Under the pieces are notes generated by a model that was not told the DNA's origin, searched no databases, and saw nothing but the letters and a program-made list of their open reading frames with translations. Source: Phoronis australis (taxonomy: Eukaryota > Phoronida > Phoronidae). From it: DNA of 64,000 nt. Positions within the stretch are counted from its first letter, which is position 1. Each line of letters starts with the position of its first letter. A program made the position numbers and the translations under genes. Shown here one piece after another: positions 22,640 to 35,200 of the stretch. Location of the stretch: the NCBI GenBank assembly GCA_002633005.1, contig NMRA01000472.1:32716-96715 (forward strand), read 5' to 3'.

Positions 22640-23460
22640 AAGTTGAATACCATAGCTTGAAGATATACTAATGTATATGTGTGTGCCTACTTGTTACTTG
22701 TGAGGTTTTCATAGTCTAAGGGACATAATATTCGAAGGGCAAATGAGGACATAACGTGTCTAGACAGATTGGAAGCATAGTCCCTCCAGATGGGAAGGAC
22801 GAACATTTAAATGAAGAGGAAGGACCCCAAATAGGAAGGACAGGCGATAAATGGGAAGGACAGAATCCAAAACTGGGCAGTAGGAACAATAAATGGGAAG
22901 AACGGATTGTGACCAGAACGACCATCCAAAATCATACGTACCAAATTAATTTGAATAATCAGAGTAAAAATGAACACTGGTCAGAGTTCAAAGATAAACG
23001 GAGATGTGGTCACAGCTAAAAAATCTATTTTTTTGTTAAATGTTTTAATACGAAAAACATGATGTAAAATAATTGGAGTTAATCCCAGAAAGCCTTAGAA
23101 CGACACACCCAATACGTATTCATTATTTATTAGTCATTTGATTTCTATAAATGCTGATTGTTACACACAGTACACAGTCAATATCGTTACCACCCCAGAC
23201 CATTTTAAAGATCCTTAGAGACTTTTACATCCGTAAAATAACCACTTACTCCAGCTGCTAAACAACAAAATTAAACCACATAAACCAAGATATCATTCAT
23301 CTAACTGTCACCACTAATAAGATTGATTTTATACTAATACAAACGAAGCTAAATGGAATATCCTCTTCTCTTCAATGTCTCAGTGAACCTCTTCCCAATA
23401 ACTATAGCGCCACACTGCAGGAGATGAACTGAAAATAAAGCATCTATAATCATAATTTGT
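22640..23460. other. No gene recognised; purine-rich stretch
   Basis: Bases 22780-22910 repeat words like AAATGGGAAGGACAG at loose intervals and are strongly purine-rich. The rest is AT-rich without domains. Confidence 0.45.
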
Positions 23461-23464
23461 TATA

Positions 23465-23690
23465 GCATTTGTTCATTCACTACTTGCACACTTTTGGCGG
23501 CGCTGCAAAAAATGATTGTTAAGCATTTTTGTTTAGGACACATTGCCTCGTTTTAGCATTAATTTCAACAACCCACACGTGAAAGACCGCGTGTTCTAAA
23601 AATGCAGAACCATTGTAGTTTGGGCACGACACCTCGTTGTGAAGCATGATGACAAATTCGTGCAAGGTGTGACAACTAACATGCTTGATT
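23465..23690. repeat. Dispersed repeat, inverted partner of 28060-28262
   Basis: It shares, in reverse orientation, the words TTGTTTAGGACACATTGCC, CGTTTTAGCATTAATTTC and TTGTAGTTTGGGCACGACA with diverged counterparts at 28060-28262. No intact frame. Confidence 0.6.
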
Positions 23691-23811
23691 TTTGTTGGTT
23701 TTAACGCTATTCTCCGGCTCTCCTTCCGACTGGTAAAATATCGAGATGGGAGACCGACCTGTTTGAACTGTTTTTGATATATCAATATGTGAGAAGGAGA
23801 TCGAGAAATAT

Positions 23812-24070
23812 ATGTTATCCTACATGCACAGGAATACTACTGCCATATCCTACATGCATAGGAATACTACTGCCATATCCTACATGCATAGGAATACTAC
23901 TGCCATATCCTACATGCATAGGAATACTACTGCCATATCCTACATGCATAGGAATACTACTGCCATATCCTACATGCATAGGAATACTACTGCCATATCC
24001 TATCGGTCGCGTTGGGACATTCTCAGATAAAACGAATTCGAGATATGAATAAAATTGGCAATAGTATTCC
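23812..24070. repeat. MITE copy whose left end is a 30-bp x 6 tandem array
   Basis: Bases 23821-24000 are exactly six 30-base units (TACATGCATAGGAATACTAC plus TGCCATATCC); only the first differs (CACAGG for CATAGG). After the array, TCGGTCGCGTTGGGACATTC, TCAGATAAAACGAATTCGAG and a closing GCAATAGTATTCC match the hairpin element at 5611-5762. The unit equals that element's terminal segment, so the array is an expansion of its end. The 30-base period leaves two + strand frames open; these are not genes. Confidence 0.9.
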
Positions 24071-24589
24071 TTGAACTGGTGAAGAAAGGTGTACTATTTT
24101 ATTATCATGATGTCATTTTTATGTTAAGTAATAGATCTGCAGACTCTGAAAACGAGCGTCTTCGACACATTATTTTGGAGCCAAATATCGACTTCATTTT
24201 TCTACGAAAAATAATTAAAAAGCATGCGGAATTCCCCCACATCAGGCCCAAAAATTTCCCCCATTAAAAATTCCTGTGCAAATTAGAAGAATTACTTCCG
24301 CAAATTGTTTTGGCCATTTGAAGCGTTGTCGATGAGAGGGATGGGTTCCTCTCAACCTAAACAATCTTCTCTCAGAAAGCGCAGGCATCTTTCACATCAG
24401 GTGAACGAGGGTCCTGCAAAATCTCTCACAAAATATCTTTTAACTTGGACAATTTCAACTGAAAGCAATCTAAATGTTGCCATGATTCGGTTTTGTCAAA
24501 TTTTGGTCAAATAAAAAGTTAACATGAAATCAGTATAAAACTTTTGTGAACCTTACAGCTGTCTAAGTGGTGACGTCATCTGGTCTTAA

Positions 24590-25760
24590 CTTCTTCCTTA
24601 CTCAGACCACAGGCGCTTGGGTTTATCTGTTCCTCGATCGCAAATGACGTCACTCACTACTACATATAAGAAAACATAAAGGTTGGACACTCGAAATCTG
24701 TTTCCTAAAATTTTATACTCAAATGTGCATGGAACTCCACGAAACTAGCATCGAACAACTCTTAGAATACCTTCTTTCATTTGATCTCTTCAAATTGCCT
24801 TCGAGTGGTGATTTGGCGACAAAAATGCCAAAAGAATGCCAAAATCACAAATTCAAGGAACACATTCCGTGATGTCATGGCAGACGGTCTTCACACATCC
24901 GGGTTTTTAACGGACGCTCCCGAGCTAAATCCGAAAGTCTATTTTCTCGCGCCGTCCATCCCTCGATTGGTCATGAGAAGCAGAGAGCACTTTAAAAATA
25001 TCATTGCCAAATAAATGTAACTACTCAGATATTTGTGTCAAATATAAATTATCCTGATACTGTATTGATATGCGAGGTTTTTTGTATACTGTGATTTCTT
25101 AGGAAGGTTTTACTTTTAGCCAAAACCATTGAGTTAACTCGTCGGCCACACGCAATGTAATACTTGCACGGACTGCGTTTCCTGGCCGAGTGCGTGTTGT
25201 GCTTCAATCAAAAAAGTGCGTGATGTCAAGATGAGAAACAAGATACGCCAGTTTATGCAATAAAATTCTCAGTTAAGGGCCAAAATGAGCCGTCAGTGGA
25301 ATAAAGTTACAAATAATCATTAAAATACTAACTTTAACATTCTCAGTTAGTCGAGTTTTGGATTAGAATTATTGAATTTGAAATATAGGTTGCTTGCTCA
25401 AACTCGAGGTTTCACCTACGACAGGCGTACAAGTTGAAGCACAACTGAAATCCGCCATGTTTACTATTTCAGGTCCTTGAATTCAGAGTTTTGAGAGTGT
25501 TTTGGAAATCCCATCGCTCATTCACCACTCACGAAGACAGTTAATGGGATCTAGGAAAGATAAGGCTTCGAAGGTTTATGCAACACCAGACTGAGAGAGG
25601 TGCACGCAGATTTTATTTGGATTTTGGACGGTTGAAGTTGGGAGCCTCGGCTTGGCATAGTTTAAGTGTCCAACCTTTATGTTTCTTATATATGGTTATG
25701 AGTGATCTGGAAATCCGAGCGCCTGTGACTCAGACTAAAACTTATTTTTGGCTTGGAAAA
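24590..25760. repeat. Widely spaced inverted repeat
   Basis: Bases 24596-24700 (ACTCAGACCACAGGCGCTTG to AACATAAAGGTTGGACACT) pair with the reverse complement of 25655-25745. The spacer shows no further pairing that I can see. The + strand frame at 24781-25014 inside it has no recognised domain. Confidence 0.55.
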
Positions 25761-26258
25761 ACTGACAGCTCGTAAAAATTAGGGTTTTCGTCACATAAAA
25801 ATAACCACGAAATGCCAAGAAAACATGTTGAGCTTGGTCTCCAGCTGAAAACAACTATCAATTCTTCTCAGTGCCCTGAAAGGTGGGTTTTGAGGCGAAA
25901 TCCATTTTTTTCAGACTAAGGAAACTGTGTGCTTGAGAACCTAATATATTCATTGCAATTAAAGCAAGGTGTGTGCAAATGGTTTCTGTTAAGAGTAACA
26001 CTGTAGTCAGTTTTAAGCATTTTCTTTAAAATATTGAGGCACCATTAACTTTGCTTCAACAGCACCATTTGGCACTGCCAACATCGATATACACAAGCAC
26101 ATGCACACATAGGCACACATGCGTACTCGTAAATCAGTTGGTGTTAAGATATACTCTCGTGAGACTTAATGACTGTATTGGACACCTTGGCACGTTAACT
26201 TAAAAATGTTGATGCAATGAACGATTTGCATTTCTTCGATAAGTTTCAGCACGCGTAC

Positions 26259-29200
26259 CTCGTCCAAACTGAAAGTTGCCTGTCCTCTGGCTGGATCCTT
26301 GTACTTGTCGAAATTCCCTACAAAAAGAAGTGTTCGTTGAAATTATCCCTGAAAGTACTTTACACAATAATGTTGATTCACGCAACCATAACCTTGTAAG
26401 GTATGGTTTGTCGTCATGATTGTATATATGTAAGTATTTATGTATGTATGTATGTATGTATGTATGTAGAATTTTTTGTATGTATGTATAAATGTATGTG
26501 TGTATGTGTAAATGTCTGTTTATGTGTGTGTGTATGTATGTATGAACGTATGTATGTATGTATGCATATGTATTTTTGTGTAATGCAAGGTCTGTTAAAT
26601 AAAATACTGGCTTCTGTCGATTCCAGAGTCCAAAGAATTCTGTCGTAAGTTCGGAATGTCACATGTTCTTGTATAGGCACACAACGTAGCTGTGCAATAT
26701 CCATCGCAAAAAACGAAGAAAACATAAACAGATGAACACATCATTTACACTTATTTCTGCAACTTTGATCGAACACATCCGTCATCATGAGAGAAAAATC
26801 TGGCTCGAGCACAAAATACAGTGATTGACTGTAAATACCTTACACACTGTAAACTTATTTTTAGGAAATAAATCCAATTTTACGAAACCTAGCCAATGAA
26901 AAGTAAAAAGGAGAGACTGCACCAACTCAAGAAGCAGAAAGTATCACAATAAAGTCGAGTTAACAACTTGCTGACACCAGTCGATGTCTTATGGGTCTAG
27001 TGCTGACGCCAGTCGATGTCTTATGGGTCCAGTGCCGAGTTGCATGGCACAGTCCTAAATACGGACTTAACTAAGTTCCCTAAATCTGAGTACTTGTGTC
27101 TTTGTTTACTCAGAAATGTCATGTTTCTCTATCATTTTATCTTTATTATGACCCCTTCCTTGACTAATGAAATTTTCTAATAAAATATTTCAAATTAGAC
27201 CATTATTTCAATGGAAATGAATCAGGACTTAGTCCTAAAAGTAGGTCCATTGCATGAAAAATTTTCTATTTGTTTAAATAATTCAGAGAATTCAGCGCAG
27301 AATTCACTAGCAAACTGACTTGGTAATGGAAATAAAAAGAAAGGACAATCAGTGTTTTCACAAGTCTACAAATGCGGTGAAATGTTAAGGAACATAGTTG
27401 AGTCCCTATTTGGGACTATTTCATGCAGAATATTTAGGCCCTTGGTGTAGTTGTTCAACCGATTTCTAAAAAGGTAATGAATGATGTGAAGTAATCTATG
27501 TCAGCATTTATTTGTTGCAATGTGATAGTTATGATGAAACTCATAAAATTGCAAAGCACCTATACGTGGTTAAACACAACTTCTCGCCTGCAACAGGCGA
27601 ACTTTTAGTAGTAGATATCGTTGCTTTGGAGTTTAGCTGTCACTTACTTTATTTAAAAAAGACCTTGTGGTGCCAGGTAGAGCAACGGTCCTACGGGAAA
27701 ATGTTACATCGAGAAAGAAAAGATGGGAGCATTAGCAGATGACATGAAACAGCAGAGATGGGCAATGAGAAGCGACTCAGTTTTTGTTCATGGATCAGCA
27801 TGTCGGGACAGATCCAATAACGAAGAATTCGATTCTTTAGGGAGAAACCTCAATACGACATAGGTTTCGCAAAATATTGTCGACGTGCAAATCAAGATTA
27901 GCGGAAGGCACGTGCAGCCACAACTGGCGCTATTACTGTATGATAATGAAATGAGATGAGACCAACTGTAGAACAGAATAACATCTAGTGTCTTTATTCC
28001 ACAAGATAAACGACTGGACGACGGGCATACTCTGCTGGACGTCGAGCTATATTTCCCCGCCACACAATTCACCACTTGCACGAATTCGCCATTATGCTTG
28101 AGAAGGGGGTGTTGCGTCCAAACTACAATGGTCCTACATGTTTGGAACACGTGCGCTTTCTCGTTTGCGCTGCTAAAATTGATGCCAAAACGAGGCATTT
28201 TGCCCTAAACAACAATGCACAACAATCGTTTTTTGTAGCGCCACCAAAGTGTGTAAGTATTGAATAACAGTGACATTAATGACCCGGTACAGTCTCATGA
28301 TCAACTGAGCTAGGGGGACTCATCGAGCATCATGCAGCAAAACTGGTGTGTCATGGCAGATAAGGGCCGATGAAGCCAACCGGAAGGTACACAAGTTAGA
28401 TACACGACTGCACAGGTAACGGGTGGAAGTGTCACAATGAATCGTATAATTGTGGAGATTGGATGTAGTTTTTGGGGGCAACGAAATAACTACGGAGAGA
28501 ACATGTCAACATATGTCGCAGCAGAAGCAAACAGCATCAGTATACATCTGCCTGTAAGAAGCAACACCTACCAAAATGACCGTAGCAAGACCAGAGCAAT
28601 GGACCTACATCAAGTCCGGACGGGAAGTTCGTGATCATGCTCGCGAGATATTTTAATATTAAAATTTCTTACTAGCGTTATGTTTCGTGATCCACCTCAC
28701 CAAACCACCCCCAGTGTTCGGAGGAATTTGGAAGTACACACTTTTGGGAATGACTCATGTACGAAATGGAATGTCGTATTTAAAATCCAGGAAAGCTCCA
28801 CAACAATGGTGAATACAAATGTATTTCAAAACTAGTGTATTTGTGATCAGGGACGCCAAAGCTAGCACGTGTGTAAGCATGTAAGCTTATGACTGAATGC
28901 AAACTACATGTATAACTAAATGTTCCTGTGACATACACTGTGTTCCTACGTAATAAAAAGTATCTGCAAACGGCAACGAAATTACTCTCATGTGTTCTTG
29001 TAAACCAGTTCAGTTTAGTTGTTTTAATTTCATGATATCGTGCCTCCAAGAAGTAAAATATAAAGGACCCGTATTTATTTGCCGCATTCCTTGGCTTTTA
29101 TAAGACCATTGGGGATTTTGGCATTAATTTCCTTTAAAAGGTGCAATTTTCACTTTCACGTACACGTTTATACAGATCAACCTGCGAAGTATTGCATTAT

Positions 29201-32200
29201 GTGAGACTAATGTGAAGGGTTGACCTTTCGCTTGAGTTTTCGTAAAATTCGCCATCTTGTAACCAGGAGTACGTGGGGGGATTCATTCACCCTTCCCTCA
29301 CTGAGAGCCTCGGTCTCACCAGACACAGTTCATGCATACCTTTCATTGTCATCAGTCTGGATAGACACTGCACAAAGTCGTCAAAGGACAACTTTCCTTT
29401 CTTGTTGTTGTATCTGACCGCCACCTTGTCAAGCGTGCTTTGGGAAAGGTTGATACCTGAAAGACAAGAGCAACTTCTCACAATGACTAACGTCAAGGAA
29501 CAATCTGCTTCTGTGTTCTTTTGCAACGCCAGTGTCTTTGTTTCTCAATAACGTCAACGGATAAGTCTGACATATCAATCAAGCCATTGATTCTAGCTAA
29601 TCAAGGCTCGGGAACATGCAAACACTCCAATTAGTCCCACAAACATCCGTTGTCAACGAAACCAAAAAGTTGATTTTTATTAAGCTTGCGATATCGCGCA
29701 GATGTAAGGTTTACGCAGCAAAAAATAGAAGTTTGCTGGATTTAAAAGCATTAGACTTTACGATTCGCTGAATATACACGAGGAAATGTACGTCTGATAA
29801 ATGAATCAACCCAAAACGAAATAAATCCACCTTCATAGTATTTTAAAGTATTTCTCTACTATTATCAGATGTAAATTAAGGTAACAATTAAATATACGGA
29901 ACATGCGTGGGAGACAGCACATGTTTAACCTACGAAAACGCGTGCCTTTGTTGTGACATACATTGTCGGATTTTATACTGCTGCCAGGGTGGCAATACGT
30001 GTCGGCGTTCGCAGCCTGTATAGTCGCTGCGAGTAGGGACAATATGTGTCGATGGCGACAAGGCATGGAGACACATAGTGATGGCACATACTGTTGTCAC
30101 ATAAGACCATGAACATTTACCGAAATTACTTGGCTCACAGTGTACATGAAGCGTGCGCACTACTACTCGTAGGACTAAGTGAAGGCATGGCGAAGTGTGT
30201 AGTCGATGAGGGACTCTACCAGTAGATCAGGTGGGTGTGACAGGGGGTCGGAATGCAGATCCAGAGTTCGAATTGGGGGGCTACCGAAAGTTGAAAGAAA
30301 AACAGTTTAGTATCCCAACTACTCCTGATCGCAAAGCCAACGCTCCCGCAAACGAGGTTGTTACATTCAGGGGAAGTGACAGCATATAGCTTGACAATAT
30401 TAAATCAAATACTTAAAGATGGCTATTGAATACTTCCCACGTAATGTGCAAGAAAAATGTGACCCCTCAACTTGGACTGTCACAAGGAAGGCTCTTTGAG
30501 CAGATAAGATATCCCCAGCCGTAGAAAAGACGCTCATTGGCAAAACGCGTTGCCGGTTACTAACTGATTTTCTATCACTACTGAGGACTATCGTCAATAG
30601 AAGTTGACTGCTGGTTTATAGTTGAAGTGATCCCGACGAATAGTTTACATGTTGGTTACAGAGGGTACAGACTGCTACGTTTTTCTTGTCACTGCTCTAA
30701 TATGTATAGTACAATACTGGACTCCTGTGAGAAGCCGCTTTTGTTATACTTCACACACATTTTCGTGAACTTTTACTAGTTCATCTATTTTTTGATCAAA
30801 CGCAACTAAAGATTCATAGTAACTAAATCAAAAGTTGTGACTGGCGACCTATTTTCTCTGTTAATTAAGGAACATAATTTATGTTTAGTTACTGTTAGGT
30901 GATGCTTATCAAAACCGAGCAGAAAACAAATATTTGTGGACCCGATGCGCGATTCGAACCGACAGCTCTGGGACACGGTTCTTGATAATTTCGCACACCT
31001 GTCACAGCAGTAAAAATAATTTCAGGCGCTCTCGTACACGTTTTACCAGACTTGCGCCAGCTGCTCATGTGGGCCCAAAGCACTGATCACTTGGGACTAT
31101 TTTACGCTTTATTAAGCCGTATAGTAAGCTATGAGCCTCTATATTTGAGAACGTGCTATGTCGTAACTCGTCATGTTCTCATCTGAATTTGTGCAGCACC
31201 CACTCATTTTTTGCATTTTATGGCGCTTTGGGTTGTCCATTATACATGTGTATCAAAGTATATTTGTATTTTGTATGTGTACTATTCCTCTACACATCAT
31301 AAAAATGGCATATCACTTGAGAGCCATCTTTTTTCCGTTTGAAATACAGGCTCTTGGTCCCACCTGCGTTTTACTGTTTTATTCTACCGTGATTGATTGG
31401 CATTCCTTCCACCACTGTACCAAAATTATTCGCCGTCACTAAGCTGTTTTGTGTTTAATCGTACGGAAAAGATTAGGAAGTTTTAAATTAATAAATGTTT
31501 TGCCAGTCAGACCTTGCTTGCCTAGTGCACTTCGCAACTCGTACATGTCCATAGCGTTACTGTTGTCTTTGTCAAACTCGCTGAATATTTTCTGAAACGA
31601 AACGGAAAATAAAACTTATTCATGAATTGAAATGAAAGCTGCATTTCACTCAGATATGTTGCCACCAGCAACTTAGCTTTGTTACTTACCACAGTCACAA
31701 GCGATCAAATAGTACGACGAAGATCGCCGATCAAATTGAAGACCTATAGCCGGTATACGACTTATATATCTACCCAGAACAACACAATATTCTCTGGCAG
31801 CATTGCGTTAACGATCAAAATGAGGAAATGCCATTGTTCACAAGTCCATGAACTTACAAACAAAAAAGTACAATGTCGTTTGTCGTAATTAAACGTAGCA
31901 CCATCATGTATGTTACAAAAACACTGGAGTACTCTGAACGGAACTGAAAAGTTAGTCAAACCCACTTTCAGTTTAATAGATCACAAACACATCGTTTGTC
32001 TGTTCATGTTTTATCTGCGGTGGCCAAGGTCAAACAGTGGTTTCCAATAACAAGGAGGGTATACCTTGAACAAGTGACGCAATTTGCGTTGTTGGGACTA
32101 AGCATTCAGAGTTTACTCAATAAAACAGGAGTACGGGACATGACGTTCAGATAGCTGTCATGTTTCAAGACTGTTTTCCTAGAAAAACGTGCTTTTACTT

Positions 32201-35200
32201 TTTGCTTATATTTTTACAACTTTCGTTGCAAAATTATCTCACTTTTGACCACACGGTATATCTTCTTGTAGTCTGCAAAAGGCTTACTACCAATAGGTTT
32301 ACGGATCAACACCTACAAAAAGTTAGTATGTTTGAAACGAAATCGTTATGAGTGGCTTTTTCAGGGTACCCTCCTTCAGATTACTTTTTACGAGTCCATT
32401 GTCTAAATGCGTGCACACCCAAATTTTGCGAAAATTCACCAGTTGAAGCTGTCATAGACAGCTATGACATTTGAAAATATCATCATTCCTAGTGAAATAA
32501 TTTTCGAGACTGAGGGTGGAGTACGAGACTGACTGAATGACACACATATTGATAACTCGGATAATTTCTTGACTTAGAGATGACATTGCATTTATGTATA
32601 TGGTACATATTTACCGTGTCGTCCCCATGTATCGCTAACTTCTATAATTTGTCGTCATTTGGCTAAATGCAAAGGCTTACAGCGTTGCGCAAAGCCTCTA
32701 GTTGATACACGCCAATTCCGAACGCGCAATGTAGTTTGATAGCAACCACGAGTTAAAAACGTTGAATACATACCATCTGATCCTTCACAAGCATCCACAA
32801 TGTCTTGAATTCTGCATAACCAAGTTTTCCGTTGCTGTCTTCCTGAGAGTCGAGTTAAGGTAAGCGTTAACGAAAAGTTGGATGAATAACCTCGTAACAC
32901 CATATCTAAGAAATGGCTGACAGGACACGGGTGAAATTTCTGAACTTTCCTCAGTAGACTTTTCCACGTTTGCATAAAGGGATATCGAAAACAACACTTT
33001 TATGATTATAATGAAACAAATCAAAAGTTCCGGAAAACAAACAAATAATAGTCTAGAAAACTCTTACAGCGTTTTTGAGATTTCACATTTATATAAAATG
33101 ATTTGATTAATTAACAAACAATTTGATAACGACATCACTAAATGGTCTAATGTTAGTTTTTGTGAGCTGAGTTTAAGTTGTGTTGTTCATTACTTATTCA
33201 CCCGTTGTTGGAAAAAATTATGCAGTGAAAAACTTAAGTGGCCTGTAAGTAGGTCGACAGAAGTCGATTCCTTCACGAAATCAACTGATGTCAGAGCATC
33301 CCAATGACTGAGTTCTGCGCCAAGTTTCGCAAATATCAAACAATCGGTTTTCTAGATTTTATCCGGCAAGGAATATCTTGTGGAAAATTAAAGATACGCC
33401 AAGCGCGTTCCCAGGTATCATCCGGAAAGGTTTTCAGCATCTTGACCTGTGAAAATGGCTGACATTTGAAAAAGACAATGAAAATAACGCACTTTATTAC
33501 CTCCCGGACAAAGGAGAGTTCCATCGCTGGTAAAGGCCCTATTTTATAAAGGCAAATAAAAACTAGTTTTTGAATGTGAAGTTTTTCTGCACAAGGATAC
33601 GTCTATGAAATTGATCAGGCTGCGACATGCCTCGAGACTGAACTCGTTACCCGCCATTACTAAAATAGTACAAAAACACAATACAACATGTCAGATCTTA
33701 ACAATGCAGCAGAATGCTACACAGTACAATACTACACAATACAATACTACACAATTCAATACAAAAAATACAATACTAAACAACACGACACGACACAATA
33801 CAATGGAATACATATTACTACACAATGCAATACAATACAATACAATACTAAACAAGACAACACAATTCGTTACTACAAGTATACGATGCAATACCCAAGG
33901 AGTGCACTAAAACGGATGGCCAGACATCTACAAATTCAAAGAAAGTTAGATACAAGTTTGACACTATTTAACACGCCAAAATACTATCTAGTCTATGAGT
34001 TCCAGTCAGAGAAATACCACAATCATCAACACTCGATTTTTTTTCTACAGGCCAACGATGAATCAAGAAAATAAGCTTAAGTTCTAAGCAATAGACGTTC
34101 GATTTCAACCTACCAATTCAGCACCCAAACACACGGACTTCGAGCCCCTCATAATTTTATACGCCAGGCCTTCGAGCCTATTTCAAACAAGAATGGCTCG
34201 ACGACGTATTTGAAATAAACACCCTATCCTTAGACAAAACGCCACGAAAAAAACTTAGAATGTCAAGAAATAGGGTCACCAAAGAATAGTAGGACAATAA
34301 TATAAGATAGTGCTGGGTCTTACTAGGCAGACCCGTAGGTAGGCAAAACTTATTGGGCGGGGGGGGCACAAACCTTTCGACTTCGCCAAACAAGTCCCCC
34401 CATCGCCAATACCTCCGTCACCCCACCCCCTCTCGCTCCCGTGCTCCCGATGCCACCATATTTGTACCGAATCTCCCACGTCCGCCCTATGTGAGGGGCA
34501 CAGTGGCGGATTTAGGGGTGGCCAAGGGGCCATGGCCCCAGTATAATTCCCCCAGATTCCATTTGGCTGTTCGAGGGTGCTAATTTCTGAGGGGTAAAAC
34601 TTTGACCAATACTCTGCCCTAACCCCCACAACTCAAAATACTGAATCCGCCGCTGGGACAACCCCGCGGAGATGAAGCCATCAAGAGTTGAGTAACCGTG
34701 AACCAACACGGAGAGTAAGAATGGGGCTAGTACCAGTACACGGACTGGTAGCGAGGAGCTGCCTCAAATAGCTATAGATGAGATCTAGCAGCAGTGTGAA
34801 AATACGAAATTCCTGATAAACTAAAGCTAGTTGCTGGTCAGCTCAGCTGTGATTCACTTGAGACAGGCAGCTCGTACCAGTCGTCTGCGCTCGCTCTACG
34901 ATCAAGATTCGTTTTATTGTGATCCAATTTCGGGAAAATTTTATTTTATTATGGTCATTCTTTGAAGGATTTTTTTTTTGAAAATGTGAGGTCTCGAAGC
35001 CCCTGGTATAGTGCCTTTGGGGCTGTTTCAAAATGCCTAGATTAAACACGACTGTAATCCAGTTTCTGGTGGCTGGGGAACAGGATAGTATGTGCTAAAA
35101 ATGAACGCCTGGAGTTCAAATTCAGTTCCCGTGGATCACTGAGATTCTGCGCGCCGGGCTTACTGCAGGGTTACATCTTATTTTTAACGAGGGTACGTCA

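Noticed and set aside
23821-24000. 30-base repeats resembling a CRISPR array
   Set aside because: The units are contiguous with no unique spacers, in animal DNA, and match the end of a MITE.
24781-25014. 77-codon + frame ending FKNIIAK
   Set aside because: No recognised domain or splice context; it lies in the spacer of an inverted repeat.
26403-26725. Open frames of Tyr/Cys/Val or His/Thr/Ile repeats
   Set aside because: They are produced by the TATG/TG microsatellite.
33605-34074. Open frames rich in Asn/Thr/Tyr
   Set aside because: They are produced by the ACAAT-type simple repeat.
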